Below, piece after piece: positions 22,000 to 33,230 of a stretch of DNA of 64,000 nt. The DNA is from Stenogyne calaminthoides (lineage: Eukaryota > Streptophyta > Magnoliopsida > Lamiales > Lamiaceae). The notes beneath the pieces are model-generated. The model was not told the DNA's origin. It saw only the letters and a list, made by a program, of their open reading frames with translations, and ran no database searches. Position 1 is the first letter of the stretch. Each line of letters opens with the position of its first letter. The position numbers and the translations under genes are program-made. Where the stretch lies: assembly GCA_037126765.1 (NCBI GenBank), contig JBBCBC010000016.1, positions 434,001-498,000 on the forward strand. The letters run 5' to 3'.

Positions 22000-23190
22000 T
22001 TCGAATAATGTCTTTAATACTTGTAGTTTTTGCTGACTTCTCGTCTTTTGTTCGAACATATTTACAACTGAATGGATGGATTACATACTGAACTGTTTCT
22101 TCTAACCTGGTTGTTCGATAATTGTTGAGGATGAAAATTGATACTTGTGTTGCTTGATGTTTGCTTTGTTGCGTCGTGTTCGCTTTGTTGCTTTCCAGTT
22201 TTTGCCCCTTTTCTTCTCAATGAATTCAACATTGGGTTTGCTTATGCCCGCCCCCCTGACTTTTTTTTTGTTTTGATTGTCTTATTGACGTTGCAATCGG
22301 TTGATCGTCTTATTTAGGTGCGACGGATGGGTTACTTTATGAACCCCCATTTCTTGGTCTTGTGATCGTCTTATTTAGGTGCGATCACTTCAGATTACTT
22401 AAGGCGTCTTATTTAGTCATGCGACCAAAGACTCATCACCCGCTTTTTCTCACGGGTATCTGTAATCTGAAGTCGTCTTTTGCATTGCGTACCGACTATT
22501 ACTTTTTTTTGCGGGAATCTGAAAGTACTGAACTCGTTCGTCGGTGAACATAGACTTGGGCTCGTTCGTCTTTGTTGGTCGTCCCGAAACTTAGTGCGAC
22601 CTCAAATAGGCTTGAACTAGAAAATCTTAGCAAACAAAAGTACATATATCTTTCTTTTTTTTTTTTTTGCAACACTTTGTATTCTATTACATCCTTCATA
22701 TCCGAAGAAGACTATCTATTACACAACTATTGTTATCGATTAGGGTTTTGAATTTAAACCTTGTCTTGAGTAGACCTTAACCGGCCTCACCTTGTCCGCA
22801 GAAATTGATGTTGACAAGGATGTGGCACATCATCCCGTCTAACCTTCTTCCTTTAGTAACATGCTCAAGCAAAGCCAGAAGATAAACTTTGTCCCTCCCG
22901 GACAAGCCGATTATCGGGCGGTCATGTACATGAAACATGTGGCCGCATTCCTATTTGCCTTTAAAGTAGGTGCGAGCAAAACTTTCACCAAGCACCATTC
23001 TGTCCCCTCCAAGAGATGCTTAGCATCATCGGGCCCCGATCTTGTTTTGAGCGGACACTATGACATCCCTCCTTCTTCGGAGGAGATTTTGGGGATGCAT
23101 AGGGACTAATGACTTACTAATTTGATAAGCAAAGGAGTAACGCGGAGTGGCAACCATGACTCTACCGAGCATCTTGAGTCCGCGAACGAA
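22000..23190. other. Non-coding 3' region of the Tat element
   Basis: T-rich and low in coding signal. It contains a local direct repeat near 22300-22480 built on GATCGTCTTATTTAGGTGCGA. No conserved domain seen. Confidence 0.5.
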
Positions 23191-23600
23191 GCTTCAACCT
23201 GCGTGCTCGCAAAGTCATACGGGGTAAAGACTCGATCGTAGGCGGATGCTCGATTCAAATGAATGATTCTTTGAATCGAGAGTCAATTCTTCTACGTCCT
23301 GGGGGCATACTAAACCGAAACTTCCTTCGAGAATCGCAAGATTTTTTCTTTTTTCTTTTTCATATGTTTCTTTTTTTTCTCTGTTTTTTCAATTATCGGT
23401 ATGCCCCTATTTATAGAACTTTCCCAAAGTGGTCTTTGGCATAGCTAGCTAGTCTTTAGCTCTCTTACTTTTGCTCCCCTTTGACATCTGCTCACTTTTT
23501 GACGACTCTTTGCTCAAAGATTGACTCATCCCCGCTTGATTGCCACCACTTGTCAACTCGTCCCGACACGATCTTACGTTGATAACTCGTTCGACTTCGT
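23190..23600 (-). mobile_element. LTR-like fragment nested in the Tat element's interior
   Basis: CTACGTCCTGGGGGCATACTAAACC (about 23290-23315) matches the U5-like module of the other LTRs here, in the same orientation as the flanking LTRs. CCCCTATTTATAG at 23403-23416 provides a TATA box on the minus strand at the expected distance. Boundaries and target duplication were not found. It could be a nested solo LTR or an internal duplication of an LTR. Confidence 0.4.
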
Positions 23601-23714
23601 ATCTTCGTCTTTATCGATAGTCTTTGGCGGCATTTCTTTCTGAAGATATGTGTCGAACATAATGTACTCTTCTTTCAGAATCGTCCTACTCGTTTGAACT
23701 GAATGGCTACCTCG

Positions 23715-23935
23715 ACCATTATGTTCGGCCAACACTATGCTCGCTAAAGTCGTGTGGGCGATTTTGTTCGGCAACACTATGCTCGCTAAAAGCCGTATTG
23801 GACGATTTTTTTGTTCGCCAAAGACTATGCTTTCGCTAAAGTGTGGGCGATTTTGTTCGACCAACACTATGCTTTCGCTTTCAGCGTGGGACGACTTTTT
23901 TCGGCCGGGCCTCTATGCTCGCTATTATTGATAGT
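23715..23935. repeat. Tandem repeat of about 50 bp in the Tat interior
   Basis: Four copies around the core AACACTATGCTCGCTAAAG followed by GTGGGCGATTTTGTTCG, with CTTTCGCT variants in the last two. It lies just downstream of the integrase region of the element. Variable tandem repeats in this interval are common in Tat elements. Confidence 0.8.
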
Positions 23936-24011
23936 ATTTTTTTTTCAAATTTGACGATTCCACGAGTAGGACAATGGGATTCCATTCGGTCTTCCAAATC
24001 ATAGGCCCCGC

Positions 24012-24990
24012 TTAGCAAACGCTCAAACTCGAACGGACCTTCCCATGCTCAAATTTTAACACACCACTTGATACCCCCGTTGCTCGCCTTAAAACTAGCT
24101 CGCCCACATTGAACCTGCGTGTTCGGACTTTGGAGTTGTAAAACTTCTCTGATCTCTTTTTGTACATGGCATTCTTGAAATCAGCCTCCGTCCTTCTTTC
24201 TTCCAACAGGTCTGTACTCAGGGCGAACGCCTGGTCATTAATGTGCTCTCCGAAAGTCATTGTTCGATGACTTGGAATCTTGATTTATGCGGGTATGACA
24301 GCTTCCGCACCAAATGCCAAGGCAAACGGGGTCTCCGCAGTTGATGTTTTGAAAGTTGTTCGATAGGCCCATAATATTTCAGGCAACTCTTCAGCCCATC
24401 CACCCCCTTGAAATTATCAAGTCTGGCCTTGAGGGTATGCTTGATGATTTTATTAACGGCCTCAACTTGTCCGCTTTTTTGATCGATAATACGGAGTTGA
24501 GTAGTGCTTTTTATCCCCAAAAAGCACAATTGCCTAAATTCACTTCCATCGAACTGTTTGCCGTTATCAGTTACTAATGATTGGGGAAGCCCAAATCGAC
24601 AAATGATATTCTTCCAAAAAAAGTTCCACATTCTTTGTTCGGTGATCTTGACAATAGCCTCGGCTTCTGCCCATTTAGTATTGTAACCCACGGCAACCAC
24701 ATCAAATTTTACTCCCGACGTGCCAGTAGGAAACTGGACGATCAAATCGATCCCCCATTTAGCAAATGGTCATGGGTTATAAACTGACACTAATTCTTCA
24801 GGTGGGCTATGAATAAGTGGAGCATGTACACGCATTTGTGGCAAAACGTGAGCATACGCTGTAAATAATCCTTTTTTTGAGGGTTGGCCAATAATAACCT
24901 TTGTTCCGATTATTTTGTGCGCTGAACGAGCCCACCCGTATGATTTCCGCATACTCTTCATGGATTTGTTCCGTATACACGACATTCTTC
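24012..24990 (-). pseudogene. Tat integrase (decayed)
   Basis: The core is at 24745-24257. It contains NTKWAEAEA, then VTDNGKQF (second Asp) and QVEAVNKIIKHTL (Glu). The first Asp of the DDE triad, normally in an AVDYFTKW context, reads Gly here (AVGYNTKW). A C-terminal piece (24260-24012) has RTRRFNVGELVLRRA, the conserved segment after the core, then breaks. An eroded zinc-finger region lies at 24770-24990. At least two frame changes separate the parts. With a missing catalytic Asp this copy could not integrate by itself. Confidence 0.85.
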
Positions 24991-25180
24991 TTCAGAGTAA
25001 TACACTTCAAAAGTGGAAGTGAGAAGCTTTTTTTTGTATAAACGCCGCCTATGATAGTATAACGAGCGCATTGTAATATAGGCGCAGTAGCTTGTGCTTT
25101 TATTGTCGCGGAGAAGTCCCTTTGTAGGTAACTTCGTGATTGAGTCATCCAAGTCTCTTGTTCACCATTATTTGAGGCGA

Positions 25181-25645
25181 TCATAATTGAACCGATGGCG
25201 AACAAGTTGTGACGACCACAATGTCTGTTGTGTTCGTCACTCCTTCTGCTGTTGCCAGGCGTGCCAAAGCATCAACGAACGAATTACCCAATCGTGGTAA
25301 TTGTTCAATGAAAACTTGTTCAAAATGCTCGAGCAATTCTTTTGCTACCGCTGATATTGTGCCATCCGCTCCTCGGCCTCGTGCGCTCATCACTTGGTAA
25401 ACGATTATCTGAGAATCGCTATAAATCATCGGCCTCTGGATTCCCATTGTCATTGCCATCTGTAGTCCAGCGATCAAGGCTTCATATTCGGCTTCATTAT
25501 TTGTAGCTGGGAAATCAAAACGGATGGTCATAGAATGTTTGCACGGTTGGGTCGATGAGAACTACCGCTTCTCCGGCTTAAACTTGTTGATGAGCCATCA
25601 ACATACATATGCCATGGTTGGTCGATAGCTCTTTCGAGCATTTGA
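25181..25645 (-). pseudogene. Second RNase H (aRNH-type) of the Tat element
   Basis: WHMYVDGSS (Asp), NNEAEYEALIAGL (Glu), SDSQIIVYQV (Asp) and GNSFVDALARLA (Asp) give the four acidic residues expected of an RNase H1-like fold. The NNEAEYEAL block is the signature of the extra, archaeal-type RNase H acquired by Tat elements. One frameshift lies between the DGSS and NNEAE blocks (about 25530). The motif residues are otherwise intact. Confidence 0.85.
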
Positions 25646-26319
25646 ATATTTGTCAACTCGACCATGAAATCGGCCATAGTTTGGCCCTTCATTGCTGTTC
25701 GCGGAGCGAACGTAATGCCAAATTGTCCTAACTCTACCGCCCACTTTAGTAATCTGCCGGCAGTATCTGGTCGGTGGAGGACTTGGCGCAATAGGAAAGT
25801 GGTCAGTATCTCGACTGAGTGGTCGAAAAAATATGGTCGTAATTTTCAAACACTCATGACGAGGGCATATGCTAATTTTTCCAATGGTGGGTATCGGAGC
25901 TTGGCTTCCTTAAGCACTTGGCTTACATAGTAAATGGGAAGGTGTATAGTCCCTTCTGCTCGTACGAGCACCACACTGATCGCATGCTCGGATGCAGCAA
26001 GATACAGATAGAGTTGTTCGCCTGGAACAGGCTTAGACAGTGTCTGAGTATCTGCAAGGTACTGCTTCAATGATTCGAATGCATTTTGGCAATGCTCGGT
26101 CCACTGGAATTTCCCTTTCTTCAATGTATCGAAGAAAGGTTTGCATTTGTCTCTAGTTCGTGATATAAACCGGCTTACGGAAGCTAAACGTCCGGTTAAC
26201 TTTTGGATCTCTTTCACATTTTGGGGGCTTGCATATCGAGCATGGCTTGAATCTTTGTTGGGTTCGCTTCGATCCTCGCCGATCACCATATGTCCGGAAT
26301 TTTCCTGAGTGAACCCCAA
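25646..26319 (-). pseudogene. Gypsy RNase H domain of the Tat element (degenerate)
   Basis: FQWTEHCQNAFESLKQYL (the RT connection) leads into LYLYLAASEHAISVVLVRAEG and YYVSQVLKEAKLRYPPLEKLAYAL. In active gypsy elements the equivalent of LYLYLAAS reads as a TDAS-type block with the first catalytic Asp. That Asp is absent here, as is usual in Tat elements that own an aRNH. A further frame break is near 25850. Confidence 0.8.
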
Positions 26320-26990
26320 AGCTACATTTTTTTGGATTTAGCTTCATATTGTACTTCCTGAGTATATCGAACGTTTGTGCGAGGTGGGTGATGTGGTCTT
26401 CCTTATGTTCACTCTTAACCACAATATCATCAATATATACCTCAATTGTTCGGCCGATGTGTTCGTCGAACATTTTGTTCACCAAACGTTGATATGTTGC
26501 TCCCGTTCTTTAATCCGAATCGGCATGCGTTGCCAACAGTACATGTTCTTTTCACTGCAGAATGCCGTATTTTTTTGATCGTCCGGTGCATAGGTATTTG
26601 GTGATAACCAAAGAATGCATCCATAAAAGTCATGAGTTCATGGCTCGTTTGATTATCGACCAAATAATCGATATGCGGCATCGGGAAGTTATCTTTCGGA
26701 CATGCCTTATTTAAATCCGTGAAATCAATACACAACCTCCAAGATCCATTAGACTTGTGGACGAGCACAGGGTTTGCAAGCCATCTTGGGCATTTTACCT
26801 CTCGAATCAGTTTGTTGTCGAGCAACTTTTTGATTTCACTATTCATTGCCGCATATTTCTCCGGACTAAACTTTCTGAGCTTCTGGATAACTGGAGTTTG
26901 TATTGGATCAAGGTTGAGGGAGTGGCATGCATGTTTTGGATCAATGCCAACCATGTCTTCGTGCGACCATGCGAACACATCCAAGTTTGC
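26153..26990 (-). pseudogene. Tat reverse transcriptase
   Basis: In order on the minus strand: GIDPKHACHSLNLDP, KLLDNKLIREVKCPRWLANP, WRLCIDFTDLNKACPKDNFP, MDAFFGYHQIPMH (first catalytic Asp), then after one frame change IEVYIDDIVVKSEHKEDH with the YIDD active site and KLNPKKCSFGV. The frameshift is between about 26440 and 26580. All RT motifs except the interrupted middle are recognisable. Confidence 0.9.
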
Positions 26991-27009
26991 TTGAAGATAA
27001 GCAATAATT

Positions 27010-27840
27010 TATGTTCGAATTGGTTCAGGTAATTCTGAACCAATGAACACTTCTAGCTCGGGTCTGTCCGGGTCGATTTTGATGGACTCCAGTTGTTCAA
27101 TAGGTGTTGCTCGCTTTCTTTTTTTCTTCCATCGAGGATCTTGGATGGACCCCCGGTGCTCGTCATCAACCTCCATGGGTTCAAAACCTCTGCGAGGCTC
27201 TAGGTCCGTTTGCTCGTTCGACTGATCAATATTCATTTGATCTAGGAGATCTGGGGAATTAGTTGTCACCCCGAGTCCGTGGTTTATGATTCTTCTGAAG
27301 AGTATGCTCGTCCAAACTTATATTCGCTCTGAAGATCTTTAAAGCGAGGTATTTGCTCACCGGCTTGGCTCACCAATCTCCCATGTTTGCTCCATCATAT
27401 TGACGATGCTTTGTTTTTCTGGTGCACAAGATAGCAAACAATCTCGAGCTTTCTTCTGATCTCCTTTTACGCTTCCTGTTCCATCTTGTGTCGGAAATTT
27501 AACACAATAGTAATACGTAGAACATGCCGCTTTGAATTCCTGAATAAATGGGCGACCTAGGAACCTTTTATAAGTAGACGGAGCATCGACGATTATAAAA
27601 TCTAGCATTCTAGTTCATCGAATGTCCGGATTCAGAGTTGATTCTAACTCGACTCCTAACCTAATCATACCATAGGGTCGGGTTACAGATTCCCCAAAAC
27701 CCATTATGGTATGATTACACGGTTCAATATAACTGCTCAAGTCTCCAACTTGTTTTTCCATCTGGCGAAGGGTATTGACGAACAAAATGTTCGCATAAGC
27801 TCCCGTGTCAACTAGGAGGCGATGCACCTTCAAATCGGCG
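27010..27840 (-). pseudogene. Tat aspartic protease and linker
   Basis: HRLLVDTGAYANILF contains the retropepsin DTG active site (about 27815). The next frame has FIIVDAPSTYKRFLGRPFI, normal downstream protease sequence. The 27269-27009 piece (EQLESIKIDPDRPELEVFIG) is the short linker that precedes RT in Tat polyproteins. A stop or frameshift separates protease from linker. Confidence 0.8.
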
Positions 27841-28182
27841 AAATCGAAAGCAATCGATGGTTAAGGAGTCATTGGGGGAGTTATGATTCCGCCGAGATCG
27901 CCCCTCTCCGAAAACATGATTTGGTGTGAGGGTAGCGTCTTTGGACATGTGCTTTCACCTTCACTTGATGGATGTCTTGCATGGCACGCATCTCCATCTT
28001 CTTACGCGTCTGCTCGATAATGTTGGTGCCTGGTAACATCCACCCACTGGACCAATTCAGGACGTATCATGTGAATCTCTTGACTTTATCGACCTCTTCC
28101 CACAGTAGGACCTCTTCTAGATAACTCGGACCTCTTTCGTGATTCTTCGGGATCACTGTCAGATGTTTGTTCGGCCTTTCAC

Positions 28183-29818
28183 TTACCCCTTCGATCTTCC
28201 TTTTTTTTCGTTCTCGAGAGTCTCTCCGCTCACCGCCTTTTTCAAGAATTGGGTAAGACGATTATCTTCGATAGCTTCCAAAGTTGGCGAGTAAATCGCG
28301 ACACTCTTGATGTTGTGCCCGATGTACTTCGTGGTAGTTACAATATTTGGAAGCATTGAGCGATGTTTATCCATTATGATTCTTCTCGGTCTTTCCAACA
28401 TGTCCCGATCTCCGATTTGGTTAAAGATTGTCTCCATTGAACGCCCAAAAAGACTTCGTAGGGCGTTTGCTTCTGCTCTTTCTTCGAATGGTTTGAAAGA
28501 GCCTGGGGGTTTGTACCCCCCTTGATTCATCACTTTCTTCCCAAAAACTTTTCTAGTTGTAGGTTCCTGACCCAATCGTGATTGGGCGAGCAGATCTTGC
28601 ATGGCTATGATTTTGGCCGCTCGCTCTCGGAACTCAGAATATGTGTTCGGCCAGTCTTGATGCATGGCCTTCCACATATCAGTATTTAGAGTCAGGCCCC
28701 CGACCACCGCAAGGATTTTGGCATCCTCTTCAACTAGGGCCCCATCATACAGACATTTATCAAATCTTTCTATGTATGCTCGATCAGACTCATCTTTTAG
28801 TTGGGAGAAATGCGCCAACCTTTGTTTTGGCGCTGGGCGAGCACACATGGATGAAAAGTGGGACATAAATTGTTGTCCCAATTGGGCGAAAGATGTGATA
28901 GAAAACCATCTATGTGCCTGATCACCCAAAGTCATGGGGAATGATCGGCACTGTGTTGCGTCTGTGGCCCCCATCGTGATCATAAAATCTAAATACTTGC
29001 TGAGATGGACATGAGGGTCAGACTCAGCATCAAATATGGGAATTGGCGGTCGGGACTTCGCCACTTTCTCTTGTATTTTGGCCGCCATGATCGCCGGTGA
29101 CAATGGCGAGCACGGTATTGTGCTCGCTCGAGGTTTGTTTTTGGTCGCGGCCAGGTCGGCCTGTAATCCCTCGATGGCTTTCTGCATTTCCGCAAGTTTT
29201 GTGGAACTGACAGACTTGGATCGGGGCTATTTCCCATCATGAGGACCCAGTGGGTCATGCTCGTGATGGGGCAGTCCACCTTTCCAAGTCCGTGCTTGAC
29301 TACCCAATCGATGATGGATAGACAATTTTGTTCCGCCGATTTTTTGTTCGGCATCACGGATGATCATGAAGATCCGAAGGTGCGGGCATTTTTTATTGGC
29401 GCGCCTTTCACGGATCCTGCCGCCCTATTATTGTCGATTCGGTCTTTGGCGGAGAGCCTCCAAACGTCCAAACGAAGGTCTAGACCACGAGGTCGTTTCG
29501 TCATCGAGCGTGTCATCAGCTTTTTTACTTGCCCGCTTCACAATTTTCTTTTTAACTTGCTCACTATCAGGTGTTCGTGAGCGTCGCCCTTCACGATCTT
29601 GAGTTTCTAATTTGGCCAATTCTTTCTCGGCCCTCTCTCTTTCTGCGCTCGCGAAGAAGAAAGTGATGGCCTGGTTATGTGTCCGGATCATTCACAATAT
29701 CCTCGAGATTGGTAATCTCCACTCCCTGATCTTTATGAAGCTGACGCTGAGCCTCTTTCCGGTCATGTGGTCGGCTTTGTCCCGACCTCTCCGTTTGTGT
29801 GTTCCTAGATTGAGGCAT
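28183..29818 (-). pseudogene. Tat gag
   Basis: A start codon at 29818 gives MPQSRNTQTERSGQSRPHDR. After frame breaks an open stretch of 334 residues (29187-28183) holds the capsid-like retrotransposon gag domain: RPPIPIFDAESDPHVHLSKYLDFM, HRWFSITSF, FMSHFSSMCA, and a C-terminal SYNLRVGVD-like region replaced by WPNTYSEFRERAAKIIAMQD. No CCHC zinc knuckle is visible in frame. It lies directly after the primer binding site. Confidence 0.88.
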
Positions 29819-29883
29819 TTTATTTCTTTTTTCTGCCTCGGCTCACTAAGGGTTTGTGTATGGATTAGTTTCTTGGTGAAGCA

Positions 29884-29900
29884 CCCTCCTTCTAGCGCCA
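29884..29900 (-). promoter_or_regulatory. Primer binding site of the Tat element
   Basis: Two bases inside the 5' LTR the minus strand reads TGGCGCTAGAAGGAGGG. TGG complements the tRNA CCA end. I cannot assign the primer tRNA from memory. Confidence 0.75.
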
Positions 29901-29902
29901 GT

Positions 29903-31049
29903 TGTCGCGAGTCGTTTTATTTGAGGGATATGATGTGGCTAATTCGATAACAACTCGCAAACAAAACATGCACGCGTGTCACGATAAAATCAGAAATAAG
30001 ATGAATTTGTTGACCCATTAAATCGGAAAAATGACTACTCGGGGCATACCAAGCCGGGATGTGGTATTGAGAGCTTTACACGTACAATATTTGATACACC
30101 TTATGAAGATGAATCATTACAGATGAAGATAATCTGTAGAGTTAGCCTCTGAGTGCTAGGGTTTCTAGTATGCATAAATGATCACTCGAATTTTTCTGTT
30201 CCTCACCTCTCTCTGGAATTTCTTGTGTGGGTATGACCTTTTCTGGGAAAATTTTCTGAACCCTTTTCTTCTTCTTTTTTCTTCCTTTTATAGCACTCTC
30301 GAAGATGAGCTGGGTTGGCAAGCATGAGCTGGAGACTTGGTCATGCAAGAACTCCCCGTAATCTTGCCGCCATCGCTTTCAACTTCGCTTTCCTTGATGA
30401 TCTTGGAACTTACTTGTCTCAAAAGCACTCTTTTGGTCGCCCAAATTAATCTTTTTGCTCGGTTGTATGCTTTGTTCGCCTTTAACCATGTCGGTTTTAT
30501 CTTTGGTATATTGTCCTCCTCGAGCACACCGAGCCCTCGGGATGTTCGGTCTTGATATCCGAGTGTCGCACACTCGACCTTTCGGATTCCCGAGGTCTGA
30601 CATCTCGACCCTCGTGATATCCGAGGTCCGAACATCTTGACCCTCGTGATATCCGGGTGCGAACATACCTTGACCCTCGATATATCGAGGTCGAACATCT
30701 TGACCCTCGGGATATCCGAGGGTCTTCGACATCTTGACCCTCTCGGGATATCTGAGGTGCGAACATACTGACCCTCAGGATATCTGAGGTCTTCGGACAT
30801 ACTGACCCTCAGGATATCTGAGGTGCGAACATACTGACCCTCAGGATATCTGAGGTCTTTCAGGATTTCTGAGTATTTTGGCCGCCTGAGTCCTCAGATT
30901 TGCTTATGGCCTTCTTGACTTAGCTCATCTGATTCCTTCTTTCCTGATCTGAGTGGCGAATACTTGTCCATTGGGCATGAATATTTAAATATTACACGTG
31001 TCGCACTTACGTGTTCGATTAAGCCTGAGTTACTATATCGAACACAACA
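29903..31049 (-). repeat. 5' LTR of the Tat element
   Basis: On the minus strand it starts TGTTGTGTTCG and ends CTCGCGACA. A TATA box (CTATAAAAGG) is at 30283-30292. The repeat array spans about 30590-30870. Several copies at 30740-30870 carry CA or TG where the other LTR has CG (CTCAGGATATCTGAG instead of CTCGGGATATCCGAG). Confidence 0.9.
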
Positions 31050-31054
31050 ATCTG

Positions 31055-31349
31055 AATTATTAATAAGTGTAGTGTAATATATACAATTTGCTGATTATTT
31101 TCATCACGCACATGACATTCAGACATGGACCACAAAATAAAAAATAAATAGTACGCTGCTAAATGACCAAACTCATCTCAGATGATAGGAGTAATTCAAT
31201 AATTTTATATCACTATTTTTTTATTAAAAGTACAAAAATAATTTATTTTGTTCAATTCGGGTGAATCACCTCAAATATCATTACTCAAAGAAAATGTACA
31301 CTTCCTATTCAATTATATACTAGATGAATGATAGATGCAATACTTAAAA
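31055..31349. other. AT-rich flank of the retrotransposon
   Basis: Nothing recognised between the element's target duplication and the next transposon. Confidence 0.5.
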
Positions 31350-32089
31350 TTAGACTGTCAGAACAGGCCGGCGGGTCGAAATTACCAAAACCCACTTCAA
31401 CCTACATTTTTGCGGGTTTGGGCGGGCCAACCCACTGTGGAATTGAATCGAAAACTACTCAACCCAACCCATAGTGGATAGGGGGCTAGCCAGCGGTTTT
31501 TTTTTTAATAAAATATATATTTTTTTTACATGTATTAATAAATTTTAGAGTATGTCTTCGATAAAACTTGTTAATATCATTAAATTTTTACCACTACACT
31601 TATAAACTAATATAATAACACTTGTAAACTGAAATCATAATATTAAATGTTAGAGGTATTTAAGAGTATTGATTATCATTTTATAAGTGTAATGATATTA
31701 ATTTCATAATATAAACATGTTTCACATGAAAGTTTATGTAAATTTTAAACATCATATGAACAATGTCTTAATGAATAATTAAAACAAATAAAGCTTACAA
31801 TAAATTAAAAGATAAAGCAACAACATCCACAAAATAGTCGTAATAAATAAAAAAAAATTATATACTGCGTGCGTAAGTGAGAAATAAAGTATTTTTTATT
31901 TATATTTTTGTATTTTAATTAAATTTAATGATATTATTATATATTTTTTTTAAAGTCCGCGGGCCAACCCAACCCAACCCGCGGTCAAACAGGCCAACCC
32001 AAACAGACTCGTAAATACTCAACCCAACCCATCCCATATACAATCAAGCTCAGGCTGGCCCAACATACCTGACCCATTTTGACAGCTGT
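31350..32089. mobile_element. hAT-like MITE, 740 bp
   Basis: Termini carry GACTGTCAGAACAGGCC (left) and, inverted, AGCTGTCAAAATGGGTCA (right). ACTTAAAA flanks both sides (31342-31349 and 32090-32097), an 8-bp duplication. Subterminal sequence is rich in CCAACCC/GGGTTGG motifs. The interior is AT-rich and non-coding. Termini beginning with a CTGTCA block are common in plant hAT MITEs. Confidence 0.75.
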
Positions 32090-32097
32090 ACTTAAAA

Positions 32098-33230
32098 ATC
32101 AATCAATGATTTGTATTTTATTACAAAACTTCTTAATAAAAATATAAATAATAAAATTGAAGACAACCATAGCCAATATATATATGGGTTGATGATGCTA
32201 TAACGCGAGTCTAGTGCACCAACCTTTGTGTTTGACCGTATCGAACGACATGAATAATGTGGGCCCATGATTAATGCATAAACGTGGGCATTAAAGGCAA
32301 AGATCCATGCTTCATGGGAGCGCCTACGCACCTCGTGCGTTAGGTATATCATATATTAATAATATATTTTAAAAATATATAATTTATTATATTAAAAAAT
32401 ACAAGTTATTTACATAGTTCAGTGTAAACAAGTTGTATATTTTATTATAAAAAATTATATATTTTTAAAATGTACTATGCGTGCACGGTGCACCTGAATA
32501 CACATGATGAGATCAGATGTAAGAATGGAAACAGGTGATCGAGCTATTTTGGCCGATAGTGTTTATTTCCAAGGACAAAATCCAAGTTAAAACACAACAA
32601 CGTTAAGTATTAACTGTTACAAGTGTTAAAGTCCATCCAACTCCAAGTGGGATTTTACTCCATTTATTTAAATCCTTCTAAGATTCTCCCGTCTTCTATA
32701 AATTCTGCTACTTTCCTTGTTTTTCATGTTAAGTTGTATAACAACATTGACGTTGTGATAAAATGTTGGAACAAAATGAATTGAACTTATATGTGCTTGG
32801 ATAAATGGAACATAATTTAAACTTTAAAAGTGAAAAAAATCGGGAAAATAAATATATATGGTCGTTTTGGGCAAGGGTAGGCTTCAATTGATGATGGAAA
32901 CGAGCCTCTTTAATTAGGTTTTATGCAAACAGACTTTTTAAATAGAGCACCCTTTTTATTTTTTAGGGAATGAAATGGCAAAAAGAAAAAAGAAAAGGAA
33001 AATGAGAAAATAAAACCATGGACTAATATGCCCAATTAAATAGCATTGTGGGCACTAATGATATTCCCCATTAATACTGGGCCAACCATAAAGCATGCTC
33101 TTTTCACTTTGCGTTAATTAATGAACCAAGATTTATTTGATGTACGACGTATGATATCATCCGCGTATGATATGCGAGAAAAGACAGAGTGAGCCGTTCT
33201 AATGCTCGATCTACATATCTATATCAAATC
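32098..33230. other. Intergenic DNA upstream of the methyltransferase gene
   Basis: AT-rich. An open frame at 32352-32092 on the minus strand has no family resemblance and overlaps the MITE edge. No other feature supported. Confidence 0.5.

Larger units (their letters stand above)
17489..31049 (-). mobile_element. Ty3/gypsy retrotransposon, Tat lineage, 13.6 kb
   Basis: Two LTRs (17489-18637 and 29903-31049) in direct orientation enclose 11.3 kb. ATCTG duplicates at 17484-17488 and 31050-31054. The element reads on the minus strand: 5' LTR right, PBS, gag, protease, RT, RNase H, a second aRNH-type RNase H, integrase, then a long 3' region with an ORF on the opposite strand, 3' LTR left. Domain order PR-RT-RH-INT marks Ty3/gypsy. 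The extra RNase H and antisense ORF mark the Tat branch (Grande, Retand, Ogre relatives). Every coding region has frameshifts or stops, so it is not autonomous as sequenced. LTRs are identical over about 200 bp (17640-17840 against 30058-30258) but differ by many indels in their repeat arrays. Confidence 0.92.

Noticed and set aside
17489..31049. Autonomous, active Tat element
   Set aside because: All coding domains have frame breaks and integrase lacks a catalytic residue in the sequence as given.
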